From Rhodospirillales bacterium (GTDB lineage Bacteria > Pseudomonadota > Alphaproteobacteria > Rhodospirillales > Shumkoniaceae), in contig JAHDSF010000004.1 of assembly GCA_018432935.1 (NCBI GenBank), positions 124,001 to 188,000 of the forward strand: a stretch of DNA of 64,000 nucleotides, in the 5' to 3' direction. The stretch's first letter is position 1, and every line of letters starts with the position of its first letter. A model generated the notes under the pieces. It did no database searches. It had not been told where the DNA came from and saw nothing but the letters and a program-made list of their open reading frames with translations. The translations under genes were made by a program, and so were the position numbers. Shown in pieces: positions 35,291 to 44,610 of this stretch.

Positions 35291-35307
35291 TTGGCAGCGA
35301 AATTGCT
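35291..35307 (+). promoter_or_regulatory. Sigma-54 (-24/-12) promoter of the HPt gene
   Basis: TTGGCAGCGAAATTGCT matches the -24/-12 consensus (TTGGCAC-N5-TTGCW) with the invariant GG and GC at the correct 10-nt spacing (35293-94 and 35305-06). Predicted start near 35318, some 29 nt before the ATG. The sigma-54 activator next door, transcribed away, is the obvious regulator. Confidence 0.75.
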
Positions 35308-35346
35308 TCTCCACCGCAAACAGACTCCAGAGGGAAGCGCAAGGGA

Positions 35347-35739
35347 ATGCCCACCAACTCGATGGCGACGGAGGTGCCTGCCAGATCGGTCGCCCAGGAT
35401 CTCGACCGGGTCGCGCTCAAGCGGCTGTGCGATGATTGCGGCGAGGACATCTACGACGTGGTTGCCGTGTTTCTCGCCGAACTGCGAGGATTTCTCGATG
35501 AAATGGAGGTTGCAGCCGCCGAGGGCGACCTCGTCAAGCTGTGCGGAACCGCCCTCTCCATCCGCGGCTGCGCCGCCACCTTCGCCCTGCACGACGTCCG
35601 CGAGGCATCGGCGGGTCTGGAGGCTGCCTGCCGCATGAACCAGGCCACCCAGGCGCGGCGAATTACAGCCGAGCTGCACACCGCCGCCGACGAGGCCCTG
35701 GACGCCTTGCGCAAGGAGTTCCCCAGCGCGAATGCCTAA
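35347..35739 (+). CDS. HPt (LuxU-like) domain protein lacking the phospho-histidine
   Basis: 130 residues. After about 20 residues comes a single HPt four-helix domain: D-I-Y-D-V-V-A-V-F-L-A-E-L-R-G-F-L-D-E-M-E-V-A-A, then G-T-A-L-S-I-R-G-C-A-A-T-F-A. In functional HPt/LuxU the core is H-x-L-K-S/G-x-A; here the His position is Leu70 (CTC at 35554-35556), one base from CAC, and the Lys is Arg. It therefore cannot take part in phosphotransfer by the normal histidine. A competitor or scaffold for the LuxO-like receiver is possible. AAGGGA adjoins the ATG and AGAGGGA lies 11-12 nt upstream. Confidence 0.8.
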   Translation: MPTNSMATEVPARSVAQDLDRVALKRLCDDCGEDIYDVVAVFLAELRGFLDEMEVAAAEGDLVKLCGTALSIRGCAATFALHDVREASAGLEAACRMNQATQARRITAELHTAADEALDALRKEFPSANA

Positions 35740-35760
35740 CAGTGTATTCGCTGCTGTTTT

Positions 35761-35779
35761 CAAACTGCGACGCAGTTTG
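35761..35779. terminator. Hairpin between convergent HPt and pbpC genes
   Basis: CAAACTG-CGACG-CAGTTTG; the palindrome is perfect to 9 nt each side. It lies between the two stop codons. T-runs are short on both sides, so it is a modest terminator candidate. Confidence 0.45.
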
Positions 35780-35786
35780 CAAACAT

Positions 35787-37862
35787 TTACCTAGACCTCG
35801 GACGCACCCAGACATCCGACCGCGCTGCCCGACCGTCGGCATCGACCACGGTGATGCGGAAAGCACCCTCCCCCGTCGGCTGCCATGCGGCCGAGCGGCG
35901 CAGGGGACTGGATTCGAGGGGCCGCCCCTCGACCAGCCAGCGTAGCGGCCGCCGCCCTCCCTCGGCCTTGAGCTCGTAGCCGCCGGCCGCCGCCTCGATG
36001 GTGGCACCGTCGAGCGGGAACAGGATCCGCAACGGCTCGCCCGTGATATCCCTCCCGGCGGCGGCAGACGTGCCGGACAGGAGGCGCATCGGTGCCGGCA
36101 ACTCGGCGGTGCTGAGCGCGATCACGTCGGCGGGCGGCGGGGCGACATTGCGGCTGGCCGGCGGCGGCAGCAGGTCGAACACGTCGAACAGGATCGGGGC
36201 CGCGGTTCCCCGTCCGCTTCTGTCGGTGCCGAAGCCGCCGTCCGGCCGGCCCGACCACACCCCTACCGTGAACCGGGCGTCATAGCCCACCGCCCACACG
36301 TCGCGAAAACCGTACGAGGTGCCGGTCTTGACCGCAATCCGTCGGCCGTCGCGGACCGTCCTCGCCCGGAGCCGCGGGACAGGCGGCGGAGCCTCCTTGA
36401 GGATTTCGGTGACGTACCAGGCCGAGCGCTCGCCGAGAAGCCGGACCGTTGCCGCGGTCGGTCCGTCCCGCAACGCCGTCAACGGCGCGACTTCTCCGCG
36501 GTTGGCGAGCCCGGCGTAGAGGGTGACGAGATCCCATAAGGTGACGCCTACCCCGCCGAGTGCGATCGGCAGGCCGGGGCCGTCGGTGCGATCATCGAAG
36601 CGCATGCGGATGCCGGCTTCGGCGATCGCCCCCGTCAGGCGGGCCGGGCCCAGGGCATCGGTCACCGCCACTGCCGGGACGTTGAGGGACAGCTGCAGCG
36701 CCTCGCGGATGGTGATGCGGCCGCGGTAGCGGTTGTCGAAATTGGCTGGCTGGAAGTCGCCGAACCGGGTCGGGCGGTCGTCGACCAGGGTCTCCGGATG
36801 CAGGTTGAGGAGGTCGAATCCGAGACCGTAGATGAACGGCTTGAGCGTGGACCCGGGCGAGCGCGGTGCGCGCACCATGTCGACGTGGCCCTGGCGAGCC
36901 TCGTCCAGCAGCCCGGCCGAGCCGACGTAGGCGCGCACCGCGCGGACGTCGTTCTCGACCACCAGGACGGCGACGTTCTCGCCGGCCTGCATCTGCGCCC
37001 CCTGGCGTGCCACGAGGTCTTCCACCACCCGCTGCAAGTCGCCGTCCAGCGTGGTGGCCAACATGTCCGAGCCGGCGTTCCGTTCGTGCAGGAGGCGGGC
37101 CAAGTGGGGCGCCGCCATCGGCGCCTCGCGGCGGGCCGGCGGCAGCGGTGCCGCCGCGGCGAAGTCGATCTCGTCGGCATCGATCGCGCCGAGCCTTGCC
37201 ATCCGCTCCAGCACCTTGGCGCGGGCAAGCCCCGCCCGCTCGGGAAACCGGTCCGGGCGCAGTCGTGAGGGCGATTGCGGCAACGCGACGAGAAGCGCCG
37301 CCTCGGCCGCGGTCAGGATCGCCGGCGGCTTGCCGAAATAGAGCCGGCTGGCGGCGGCGACCCCCTCGATGTTGCCGCCGAATGGCGCCAGCGTCAGGTA
37401 CATCCCCAGGATCTCACGCTTGTCGAAGCGCCACTCGAGCTGCAGCGCGCGTGCCGTCTCGACCAGCTTCGAAACCAGCGTGCGCGGCCGCGGCTCCAGC
37501 AGACGCACCGTCTGCATGGTCAGGGTCGAAGCCCCCGACACGGGCCGGCCGCTGCGCAGCCACTGCCAAGCGGCGCGGGCGACCGCCAGCGGATCGACCC
37601 CGGGATGGAACTCGAACCGTCTATCCTCATAGGCTTTCAGGAAGGCGAGGTAGCGGGCGTCGACGTCCTCGGGAACGGTCGCCAGCCGCCACATGCCGTC
37701 GCGGCTGGTGAACATCCGCAGCGGCCGGCCCTCGCGGTCGACCACGACCGGCGAGCGGTCATGGTAGCGTTCGAGCGGCGGTGGAAAGGCGGCATCCAGC
37801 GCCAGCGCGCCAAGTGCGAGCCCGGCAGCCACTCCGCCTCCCCAGATCAGGCGCAACCGCAA
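35787..37862 (-). CDS. pbpC: Penicillin-binding protein 1C
   Basis: 691 residues: membrane anchor (L-I-W-G-G-G-V-A-A-G-L-A-L-G-A-L-A-L), GT51 glycosyltransferase domain with E-D-R-R-F-E-F-H-P-G-V-D and G-A-S-T-L-T-M-Q, transpeptidase domain with S-P-G-S-T-L-K-P (nucleophile Ser), S-L-N and K-T-G-T-S, and a C-terminal BiPBP_C domain. It polymerises and crosslinks peptidoglycan at the outer face of the inner membrane. The first codon is TTG with GGGAGGAG just before it; a second TTG two codons later has better spacing. It is 117 nt downstream of the A2M gene, as in the yfhM-pbpC pair of E. coli. Confidence 0.93.
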   Translation of the reverse strand: MRLRLIWGGGVAAGLALGALALDAAFPPPLERYHDRSPVVVDREGRPLRMFTSRDGMWRLATVPEDVDARYLAFLKAYEDRRFEFHPGVDPLAVARAAWQWLRSGRPVSGASTLTMQTVRLLEPRPRTLVSKLVETARALQLEWRFDKREILGMYLTLAPFGGNIEGVAAASRLYFGKPPAILTAAEAALLVALPQSPSRLRPDRFPERAGLARAKVLERMARLGAIDADEIDFAAAAPLPPARREAPMAAPHLARLLHERNAGSDMLATTLDGDLQRVVEDLVARQGAQMQAGENVAVLVVENDVRAVRAYVGSAGLLDEARQGHVDMVRAPRSPGSTLKPFIYGLGFDLLNLHPETLVDDRPTRFGDFQPANFDNRYRGRITIREALQLSLNVPAVAVTDALGPARLTGAIAEAGIRMRFDDRTDGPGLPIALGGVGVTLWDLVTLYAGLANRGEVAPLTALRDGPTAATVRLLGERSAWYVTEILKEAPPPVPRLRARTVRDGRRIAVKTGTSYGFRDVWAVGYDARFTVGVWSGRPDGGFGTDRSGRGTAAPILFDVFDLLPPPASRNVAPPPADVIALSTAELPAPMRLLSGTSAAAGRDITGEPLRILFPLDGATIEAAAGGYELKAEGGRRPLRWLVEGRPLESSPLRRSAAWQPTGEGAFRITVVDADGRAARSDVWVRPRSR

Positions 37863-37979
37863 ACGCTCCTCCCGGATGTCCGGAGCGCACGCCGGGCCCC
37901 ATCCTTCAACAAGCTCGGGACGGGGCCGTCGTGCTGAACCCGTCGAACCGAACCCAAGGCCCGTCCTCGCCCCGGTGTA
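37863..37979. repeat. Intergenic repeat-like segment between A2M and pbpC
   Basis: The plus strand reads CCTTCAACAAGCTCGGGACG at about 37901, close to the CCTTCGACAAGCTCAGGACG repeat known between genes in many bacteria, and GGGCCCGTC elements suggest a decayed hairpin. No ORF. Confidence 0.4.
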
Positions 37980-40900
37980 CTAACGCCCGACCACCGTCAC
38001 GCTGCCCATCGCGGACCGCGCCCGGAACCGCGGCTTGTACATGTCCTCCACGTGCACGGCGGGAAGACGGTACGCCCCCGGCGTCACAGCGCGCACAAGG
38101 TAGGCCAGGGTAAAGGTCCGTCTCTCCCTGTCGAGATCGAGGGCGGCGATGTAGCGATCGTCCCGGAATTCCGCGTGCTGAACCTCGGTAAGCGGCGGCA
38201 GCCAGGCGAAGGCGCTGGTGTCGCGGCGGTCGGCCAGGCGGATGTTCTCGACTTCGAAGCCGGCGGGCAGCAGGTCCACCACCAGCGCCTGATGATCGAG
38301 GTCGGTCGTCGCCTCGCCTTCGATCAGTACGATCAGCAACTCGTTCTGGCGCACGGCGGCAAGGTCAACCGGCTCGCCCTCCATGTTGCGGAACGAGCGC
38401 TCGATGGCGAAACCGTTGGCGTGGGCCGGCTCCTCGGCCAACGGCACCCCGGTCACCGTAGCGCGGTGCCAAATCGGCGTCTGCCCCACGTTGGCGTAGG
38501 TGGCGCCGTTCGCCAGGGCCGAGCCGTCGGTCTGAATGCGGAACGGCTCCGAGCGCGGCTGCATCCCTGCGCCGTTGACACTGAGCGTCATCTGCTTGCC
38601 CGGCTCGGCGAGCGACTCGGCGGCCACCACTGTCCACGCCATCTCCTGGGGTGACAGATAGGCGTTGCGGGTCAGCCCGGCCGACAGGTCCTCGACCAGG
38701 TTGTCGATGGTACGCCCCGACCAGTCGCGAAACAGCTTGGAAACCACCCGCGACGCGCCCGCAGTCACCGCGATCACGCCGGCGGTGTCACGTAGCGGCG
38801 TGCCGTAATCACGAGCCTCGATACGCTTCACCTGTTCCGGCCGCGCCTTGCCGGTCATCACGCGGGCCCGATCCTGCTCGCCGTGCAGGGCAAGCGCGGC
38901 GCCGAGTTGGGCAGCGGCGAGCGCCGTCGGCATGCGATCGGCGAACCTGTCCATGAAGCGGCGGGCCTCTCCGACCTCGCCCTCGCCGATCACTGCCAGC
39001 ACGTACAGGGCGTAGGCCTTGGCCGCGAGATCGGCCGGCAGCTCCGAGGGGTTCTCGCGCACGTAGCGTCGCAGCCACGAGATGCCGTTGCGGAACCCGA
39101 CGTCGGCGACCGCGACCTGATGCGCCCGGGCCCTGGCCAGGAAGTCCATGGTGTAGGCGGATAGCCACGGGTCGGGCGGGCCGGACGGGCTCCACAGCGC
39201 GAACCCGCCGTCCGGGCGCTGCAACTCGAAGACGCGGCGCACGGCAATCGGAATGTTCCTGCGCACCGCTTCGTCGGCTCCCTGCCCGCCCCAGGTGGTT
39301 GCCACGTCGGCTGCATACAACAGCGGCAGCGCGCGACTGGTCGTCTGCTCGAGACAGCCGTAGGGATAGCGGTCGAGCGCCCTTACGACCTCCGCCACCC
39401 CGAGCGCCGGGCGCGGACTGAAGCTGAAGAACACCTCGGTCGTGCCGGGGCGGAACTCCTCGATCAGCTTGCTGGTGTAGCCGACGTTCTCGCCGGGATT
39501 GAGCCGTTTTGCAATGCGCCGCTGCACCGGGAACTGGGCGGGTCGAATGCCGAGCCAGCGGGTGCGCTCGAGCAGGACACCGTCGGGACCCGTGAGACGC
39601 AGCGTCATCGCGGCATAACCGACGTCGCGGGCCTCGATCGGGAATGCTGCAACGGTCGCCTCGCCGGGAGCCAGCCTGGCCTCGTGGCGTGGGGCTCCCT
39701 TGAGGACGATCGCTGATTCGAAGGCGATCTCGGCGGCATAGCTGCCCTCGGGGCCGTCGAGGTTGCGAATCTCGACCGTGACCTGCGAGCTGTCGCCGGG
39801 AGCCAGGAAGCGCGGCGTCGAGGCTTGCAGGATGACCGGATCGCGGACGACGACCGAAGTCTCGCCCGCGCCGACCGCCTTGGCCGAACTCGCCACCGCC
39901 ATCAGGCGGAGACGACCGTTGTAGTCGGGAATGTCGAGCGGGACGACCGTCTTGCCCTCGGAGTCCAGTTCGACCACGCCCGAGAAGAGGGCGGTAATCG
40001 CCGCATCCACCGGCGGCGCTCCGGCACCGCCGGACAGCCGGGGATCGCCGCCGCCACTGCGCACGTGACCGCGCCGTCCGGCCTTGCCGTCGATCAGCCG
40101 CCCATAGAGATCGCGCACAGCCACTGCGAGCCGGCGCTTGCCGTAGTAATGGCGGGCCGGGTCAGGAGTCTCGAACCGGGTGAGCTGCAGGACGCCCTCG
40201 TCGACTGCCGCCAGGGTGACGAAAGCGTGGTCACCCGCCCCCAGCCCTGCGACCTGGAGCGGCACCTTGATATGGCTGCGGGGCCGGATCTGGTTCGGCG
40301 CATCGAGGCTGACCGACAGGGTGCGCGACGTCGCGTCGAGGCCCAGCCAGGTGAGGCCTATCGCCCGCCCCGGTCCGCGGGCCTCGGCGTTGGGTCGGAA
40401 GGCGGTCGCCAGCACATAGGCGCCCACTCCCCACGATTCCTGGTAGGTGAGCTCGATCCGGGCCCCGTCGGCAGGGAGGGCTACGTTCTGCGTCTCCAGC
40501 ACCTTCTCGTTGGCGACTACGATCAGCGCCTCGCCGGCGAACGGGGCGCGAACCTGGAGGCGCACCGTCTCGCCCGGCCGGTAGCTCGTCTTGTCGGCCA
40601 CCACATCGAGGGTGTCGGGCGTGTCTCCGGCGGTCGGTGCGACGAACCAGCCGGAACGGAAGCGCACGCTGGTCGCGGCGCCGCTCTTGGGATCGAAGAC
40701 CTCAAGCCGGTAGCGGCCCCACTCCGTCGCCACCGCGACGCGCGCCGGCGCGTCGGCGGCCGCATTGACGGCGCCGCCGCCGAGCACGCGGTCGATGACG
40801 TTGACCTCGTAGTCCCAGGCGCCGTCACGCAGGAACCAGCGGTAGTCCCACTCCTCGCGCACGATCGTGTACTTGAGGCCGGCCGCCTTGCGGACGCCGT

Positions 40901-43166
40901 CGCGGCCAAGGGCGACGACGTCGAACACCGCCTCGCCGCCCTCCTGGACCGCCGCCTTCCCGAACTGGGGCCGCACCCCGATCGCCAGTTCGTTCTGCCG
41001 CACGGGCACGGTGATGGTCGCGCTGGCCGGGCGGCCGCCCGTTTCGAACACGCCGGCCCGGAACACCGCCTTCAGCGGCTTGCTGACGTCCGGCACCTTG
41101 GCCAGCGGCGCGGTGACGTGGAGCCGACCCGAGGGATCGGTCATGGCGGTCGCCACCGAGGTGCGCACCGGCCGCACCTGCTCCTCGGCCAGGCCGAACG
41201 CATAATCGGCGTAGCCCTCGAACGGCGCCTCGTCCTCCAGCACGACCAGCTCGGCCTCGGTGGCAAGGCCTCCGGCAGGCGCCCCGTACAGGTAGTCGGC
41301 CGCCACCTCGAAACTCAGCCTGTCGCCGGGAGTTGCCGACTTCGCGCCGCCACTGATGCGGACCTCGATGCGGGGCGGGATGATGTCCTCGACCAGCAGC
41401 GAGGCGACACCGATCGGCGGCTGCTCGGGTTCGACGTGGGCCTGGATGGTCCACGCTCCGGTCCGAGCGGTTTCGGAGAACGGCAGATCGACGGTGAAGA
41501 TGCCGGGCCCTCGGGCGCTCGCCTGCAGTTGCTGCGCTTCGACCCCGTCCGGCCGCAGCACCTTGATCGTCAACGGCAGGCCGTCGACTGCGATCGCCGA
41601 GGAATCCCGCAGCAGGGCGACCAGATGGGCGGTCTCGCCGCGCCGGTAGACGCCGCGGTCGGTGTACAGGAAAACGTCGAGCGGGCCCGGGGCGGCACGG
41701 CCACTGACGCCCCGATCGCTGAGGTCGAAGGATGTCGAATCGAGGTCGAGGAACGTGAAATCGCCCTCGGTCGTCTCGGCGTACAGGGCCTTCGGGCGGC
41801 GCCCGCCCTCGCCGCGCAGCAGGCCGGCATCGAAGCGGATGCGGCCGTGGGCGTCGGAGGTCACGTCCGCGAGCACGTCGTTGTTGCGGGCCAGCAGGCG
41901 CAGCCTGGCCCCCGGCATCGGCGCTGCGGTGGCGAGCGAGCGGGCCGATACGGTGAGCCCGTCGACGCCGCTGAAGGTGGCGAGGCCGATGTCCGAGATC
42001 AGCAGCCACTGGGTCGCCCGCGGCTCCCACTGCCGGGATTCGTGACCGGCAGACTCGGCGATCACGATATAGACCCCGGGCTTGGGCTCCTTGATCGCCG
42101 CCGCGACGTCGAACGAGGTGGTGGTGCGGACGTTGCGCTCGCCCGCGATCTCCATCTCGCCCTCCCAGACCAGGCGGCCTTCGTTCTCGGCCAGGGCCGT
42201 CGCCGAATACTGGTCAAGCAGCCGTGCGAACCGCTCGTTGTTCAGTTCGTGGATCAGGTTTCGCTCGTTGATCCGCAAGACCTTCAGATGCACCGCCTCG
42301 ACGTTGACGGTGACCAGCGGCACGCCGAGGCTGCCGATCTGCGGCAGCACGTAGGTGCCGCCCTTGAAGGCGACACTGGGCGCGCGGTCGCCGACCGTGG
42401 CCTCGAACGTCTCGGCGGCGCGGGTCCTGGTGCCATCGGCGGCGGGCAGCCCTTCCTTGACGACGATCTTGTAGCTGCCGCCGTGCTGTACCCCGTCGAT
42501 GCACAGGCTGCGGTCGCGGCCGCGGGCCACAGCCTGGACCTTGGGCGTGACGGCGACGTAATCCTCGAGATGGGCCGAGCGGCCGACGGCCAGCGACCGG
42601 CGGTATTCGATGCAGATCTCCGGCCGGTCGGTGTCCGCGATCACGTTGAGGCCAGTCGCCTGGAACCGGTACTTCTCCATCGCCAGTTCGAGCGGCTGAC
42701 GCGCTTTCAAATTCTTGAACGCGAGCCCCTCGTCGAACGCCGCCATCGCCTCGACGTAGCGGCCGTTCTCTGCCAGGGCCGAGCCGAGCACGGCCAGCGC
42801 CGACGCCCTGCGCTCGTTGTCGGAAGCCAATCGGTAGGCTGCGTGAGCGCTGGCAAGGGCGTTGGCGGACTTGGGCTTCACCGCCAGCCAGGCGCGGGAC
42901 AGCCAGTGCCATGCGACGAAGTCGTCCGGCGCGAGGGCCACGGCCGATTCGAGCGTGTGGAGGGCGTCCTCCCACCGGTTGGCGCGGATAGCCTCCTGGG
43001 CGGCGTTCATAAGGTCGGGAAGAGCCGCCTCGGTCCGGTCTCCTTGCCGGATTTCCGCGACGTAGCGGTCCGACTCGCGCGCCGCATCAGGAAGATCGAT
43101 TGCCCCCGCCGCCGACGCAAAGACCGTTACCAGGGCCGCGACAAGCGCCCGGACCGACCGAATCAT
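37980..43166 (-). CDS. Bacterial alpha-2-macroglobulin family protein (YfhM-like)
   Basis: 1728 residues. ATG at 43166 with GGAGGAGGG 6 nt upstream, followed by the signal peptide I-R-S-V-R-A-L-V-A-A-L-V-T-V-F-A-S-A-A-G-A. The N-terminal part is TPR-like (residues ~40-190), the long middle part has MG (beta-sandwich) domains, and the thioester motif G-C-L-E-Q occurs at about C1271 in Y-P-Y-G-C-L-E-Q-T-T-S-R, then an alpha/alpha thioester domain and a receptor-binding-like C-terminal domain. It would trap proteases in the periplasm, protecting PBP1C-built wall. No lipobox was seen at the signal, unlike E. coli YfhM. Confidence 0.93.
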   Translation of the reverse strand: MIRSVRALVAALVTVFASAAGAIDLPDAARESDRYVAEIRQGDRTEAALPDLMNAAQEAIRANRWEDALHTLESAVALAPDDFVAWHWLSRAWLAVKPKSANALASAHAAYRLASDNERRASALAVLGSALAENGRYVEAMAAFDEGLAFKNLKARQPLELAMEKYRFQATGLNVIADTDRPEICIEYRRSLAVGRSAHLEDYVAVTPKVQAVARGRDRSLCIDGVQHGGSYKIVVKEGLPAADGTRTRAAETFEATVGDRAPSVAFKGGTYVLPQIGSLGVPLVTVNVEAVHLKVLRINERNLIHELNNERFARLLDQYSATALAENEGRLVWEGEMEIAGERNVRTTTSFDVAAAIKEPKPGVYIVIAESAGHESRQWEPRATQWLLISDIGLATFSGVDGLTVSARSLATAAPMPGARLRLLARNNDVLADVTSDAHGRIRFDAGLLRGEGGRRPKALYAETTEGDFTFLDLDSTSFDLSDRGVSGRAAPGPLDVFLYTDRGVYRRGETAHLVALLRDSSAIAVDGLPLTIKVLRPDGVEAQQLQASARGPGIFTVDLPFSETARTGAWTIQAHVEPEQPPIGVASLLVEDIIPPRIEVRISGGAKSATPGDRLSFEVAADYLYGAPAGGLATEAELVVLEDEAPFEGYADYAFGLAEEQVRPVRTSVATAMTDPSGRLHVTAPLAKVPDVSKPLKAVFRAGVFETGGRPASATITVPVRQNELAIGVRPQFGKAAVQEGGEAVFDVVALGRDGVRKAAGLKYTIVREEWDYRWFLRDGAWDYEVNVIDRVLGGGAVNAAADAPARVAVATEWGRYRLEVFDPKSGAATSVRFRSGWFVAPTAGDTPDTLDVVADKTSYRPGETVRLQVRAPFAGEALIVVANEKVLETQNVALPADGARIELTYQESWGVGAYVLATAFRPNAEARGPGRAIGLTWLGLDATSRTLSVSLDAPNQIRPRSHIKVPLQVAGLGAGDHAFVTLAAVDEGVLQLTRFETPDPARHYYGKRRLAVAVRDLYGRLIDGKAGRRGHVRSGGGDPRLSGGAGAPPVDAAITALFSGVVELDSEGKTVVPLDIPDYNGRLRLMAVASSAKAVGAGETSVVVRDPVILQASTPRFLAPGDSSQVTVEIRNLDGPEGSYAAEIAFESAIVLKGAPRHEARLAPGEATVAAFPIEARDVGYAAMTLRLTGPDGVLLERTRWLGIRPAQFPVQRRIAKRLNPGENVGYTSKLIEEFRPGTTEVFFSFSPRPALGVAEVVRALDRYPYGCLEQTTSRALPLLYAADVATTWGGQGADEAVRRNIPIAVRRVFELQRPDGGFALWSPSGPPDPWLSAYTMDFLARARAHQVAVADVGFRNGISWLRRYVRENPSELPADLAAKAYALYVLAVIGEGEVGEARRFMDRFADRMPTALAAAQLGAALALHGEQDRARVMTGKARPEQVKRIEARDYGTPLRDTAGVIAVTAGASRVVSKLFRDWSGRTIDNLVEDLSAGLTRNAYLSPQEMAWTVVAAESLAEPGKQMTLSVNGAGMQPRSEPFRIQTDGSALANGATYANVGQTPIWHRATVTGVPLAEEPAHANGFAIERSFRNMEGEPVDLAAVRQNELLIVLIEGEATTDLDHQALVVDLLPAGFEVENIRLADRRDTSAFAWLPPLTEVQHAEFRDDRYIAALDLDRERRTFTLAYLVRAVTPGAYRLPAVHVEDMYKPRFRARSAMGSVTVVGR

Positions 43167-43268
43167 CTCCACCCTCCTCCGAACCGGCGCGACCGCCGGC
43201 ACACGATGGCCGGGAGAATATCACGTTCGCAGCGGAGGGAACGGCCTTTCTGCGCCGTTTCTGCGGGA

Positions 43269-43315
43269 ATTCGCGCCGGATCCCCGACCTCTCGGCAGGG
43301 GGATCCGGCGCGAAT
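43269..43315 (-). terminator. Very stable hairpin after the cyd operon
   Basis: 17-nt perfect arms, 43269-43285 and 43299-43315, with a 13-nt loop, 14 nt past the cydX stop. There is no T-run, so it may protect or terminate the cydPABX transcript. Confidence 0.7.
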
Positions 43316-43328
43316 GTCTCGGGACCCG

Positions 43329-43430
43329 TCAGGCGGCGTCGTCGGTCGCGCTAAGCTCGTACCAGAGGGCGGGGATGACGGCGAACGCAACCGCGAACCA
43401 CACCCCGAGCACCCAGGCGAGATACCACAT
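43329..43430 (-). CDS. cydX: Cytochrome bd oxidase small subunit CydX
   Basis: 33 residues starting M-W-Y-L-A-W-V-L-G-V-W-F-A and continuing A-L-W-Y-E-L. This is the family pattern M-W-Y-F-A-W-I-L-G...A-L-W-x-E of CydX, one membrane helix that stabilises the heme centres of CydAB. It lies 16 nt after the cydB stop as the last gene of the operon. Too short for default gene callers. Confidence 0.95.
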   Translation of the reverse strand: MWYLAWVLGVWFAVAFAVIPALWYELSATDDAA

Positions 43431-43446
43431 GCTGCTGCCCTCCCGA

Positions 43447-44598
43447 TCAGTACGCGGACTCGCCGCTGTCAGTGATGTACTTGGCCGTCACCTTGCCGCG
43501 CAGCACCCAGAACACCCACGAGGTGTAGAGCAGGATCAGCGGCATGAAGACGACCGTGGCGATCAGCATCAGGAACAACGTCATATGGCTCGACGACGAG
43601 TCCCACACCGTCAGGCTGTGGCCCGGCTCCAGGCTGCTCGGCAGCAGGAACGGGAACAGACTGACGCCCGCCGTCGCCACCACCCCCAGCACGCTTGCTG
43701 CGCTGGAGATGAAGGCCCACGCCCCTGGCTTGCGCCCCAGCAGCAGCACGACGCCGAGGGCACCGACGTAGCCGAGCAGCGGCGCCGCCAGCATCCACGG
43801 GTAGACGCCGTAGTTGTTGAGCCAGGCGCCAGGCGCCGTGACGACCACCTTGCCGAGCGGGTTCGACGGACCGCCGGGAACCACCCCTTCGGCCATGTAG
43901 CCGTTGAGGAAGGTGGCCACCCACACGCCGCCCAGGGTGAACAGCACGATCAGGACCACGGCGGCACCACGGGCCGCCAGCGCCGCCCGATGCTCGATCG
44001 GGTCTTCCGCCTTGATCGCCAGGTAGACGCCCCCGTGCATGACCAACATGGCGACGCTGACCAGGCCGCACAGCAAGGCGAACGGATTGAGCAGGCCGAG
44101 GAAAGTGCCCTCGTAGGTGAGGCGGAGCGTGGCATCGAACGAGAACGGCACGCCGACCAGGACGTTCCCGACCGCAACCCCGAAGATGAGCGCGGGCACG
44201 AAACCGCCGATGAACAGGCCGAGGTCCCAGAAGGCGCGCCAGGTCGCATTCTTCACCTTGCCGCGGAACTTGAAGCCGACCGGACGCAGGATCAGCGCCG
44301 CCAGGACCAGGAACATCGCGACGTAGAAGCCCGAGAAGCTGACTGCGTAAAGCGGCGGCCAGGCAGCGAAGATGGCGCCGCCGCCGAGAATCAGCCACAC
44401 CTGGTTGCCTTCCCAGACCGGGCCGATGGTGTTGATGACGATCCGCCGTTCGGTGTCGTTGCGGGTGACGAAGGGCAGTAGCGTCGCCACCCCGAGATCG
44501 AAGCCGTCCATCACGGCGAGGCCGATCAGAAGGACTCCGAGCAGAACCCACCAGATGACGCGGAGCGTGGCGTAGTCGAGGAAGATGATCTCGGACAT
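43447..44598 (-). CDS. cydB: Cytochrome bd oxidase subunit II
   Basis: 383 residues with about eight membrane helices. The N-terminus has L-R-V-I-W-W-V-L-L-G-V-L-L and D-G-F-D-L-G-V-A, then G-P-V-W-E-G-N-Q-V-W-L-I-L-G-G-G-A-I-F-A-A-W-P and F-L-G-L-L-N-P-F-A. CydB is the structural partner of CydA and carries no heme iron ligands. It is 12 nt after cydA and co-transcribed. Confidence 0.96.
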   Translation of the reverse strand: MSEIIFLDYATLRVIWWVLLGVLLIGLAVMDGFDLGVATLLPFVTRNDTERRIVINTIGPVWEGNQVWLILGGGAIFAAWPPLYAVSFSGFYVAMFLVLAALILRPVGFKFRGKVKNATWRAFWDLGLFIGGFVPALIFGVAVGNVLVGVPFSFDATLRLTYEGTFLGLLNPFALLCGLVSVAMLVMHGGVYLAIKAEDPIEHRAALAARGAAVVLIVLFTLGGVWVATFLNGYMAEGVVPGGPSNPLGKVVVTAPGAWLNNYGVYPWMLAAPLLGYVGALGVVLLLGRKPGAWAFISSAASVLGVVATAGVSLFPFLLPSSLEPGHSLTVWDSSSSHMTLFLMLIATVVFMPLILLYTSWVFWVLRGKVTAKYITDSGESAY

Positions 44599-44610
44599 GG
44601 CTTGCTCCTC

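Noticed and set aside
39825-43475. Plus-strand 1216-codon open frame opposite the A2M gene
   Set aside because: It is the antisense frame of a GC-rich gene. It has R/D/G/A-rich composition and no domain, while the minus strand has a signal peptide and thioester motif.
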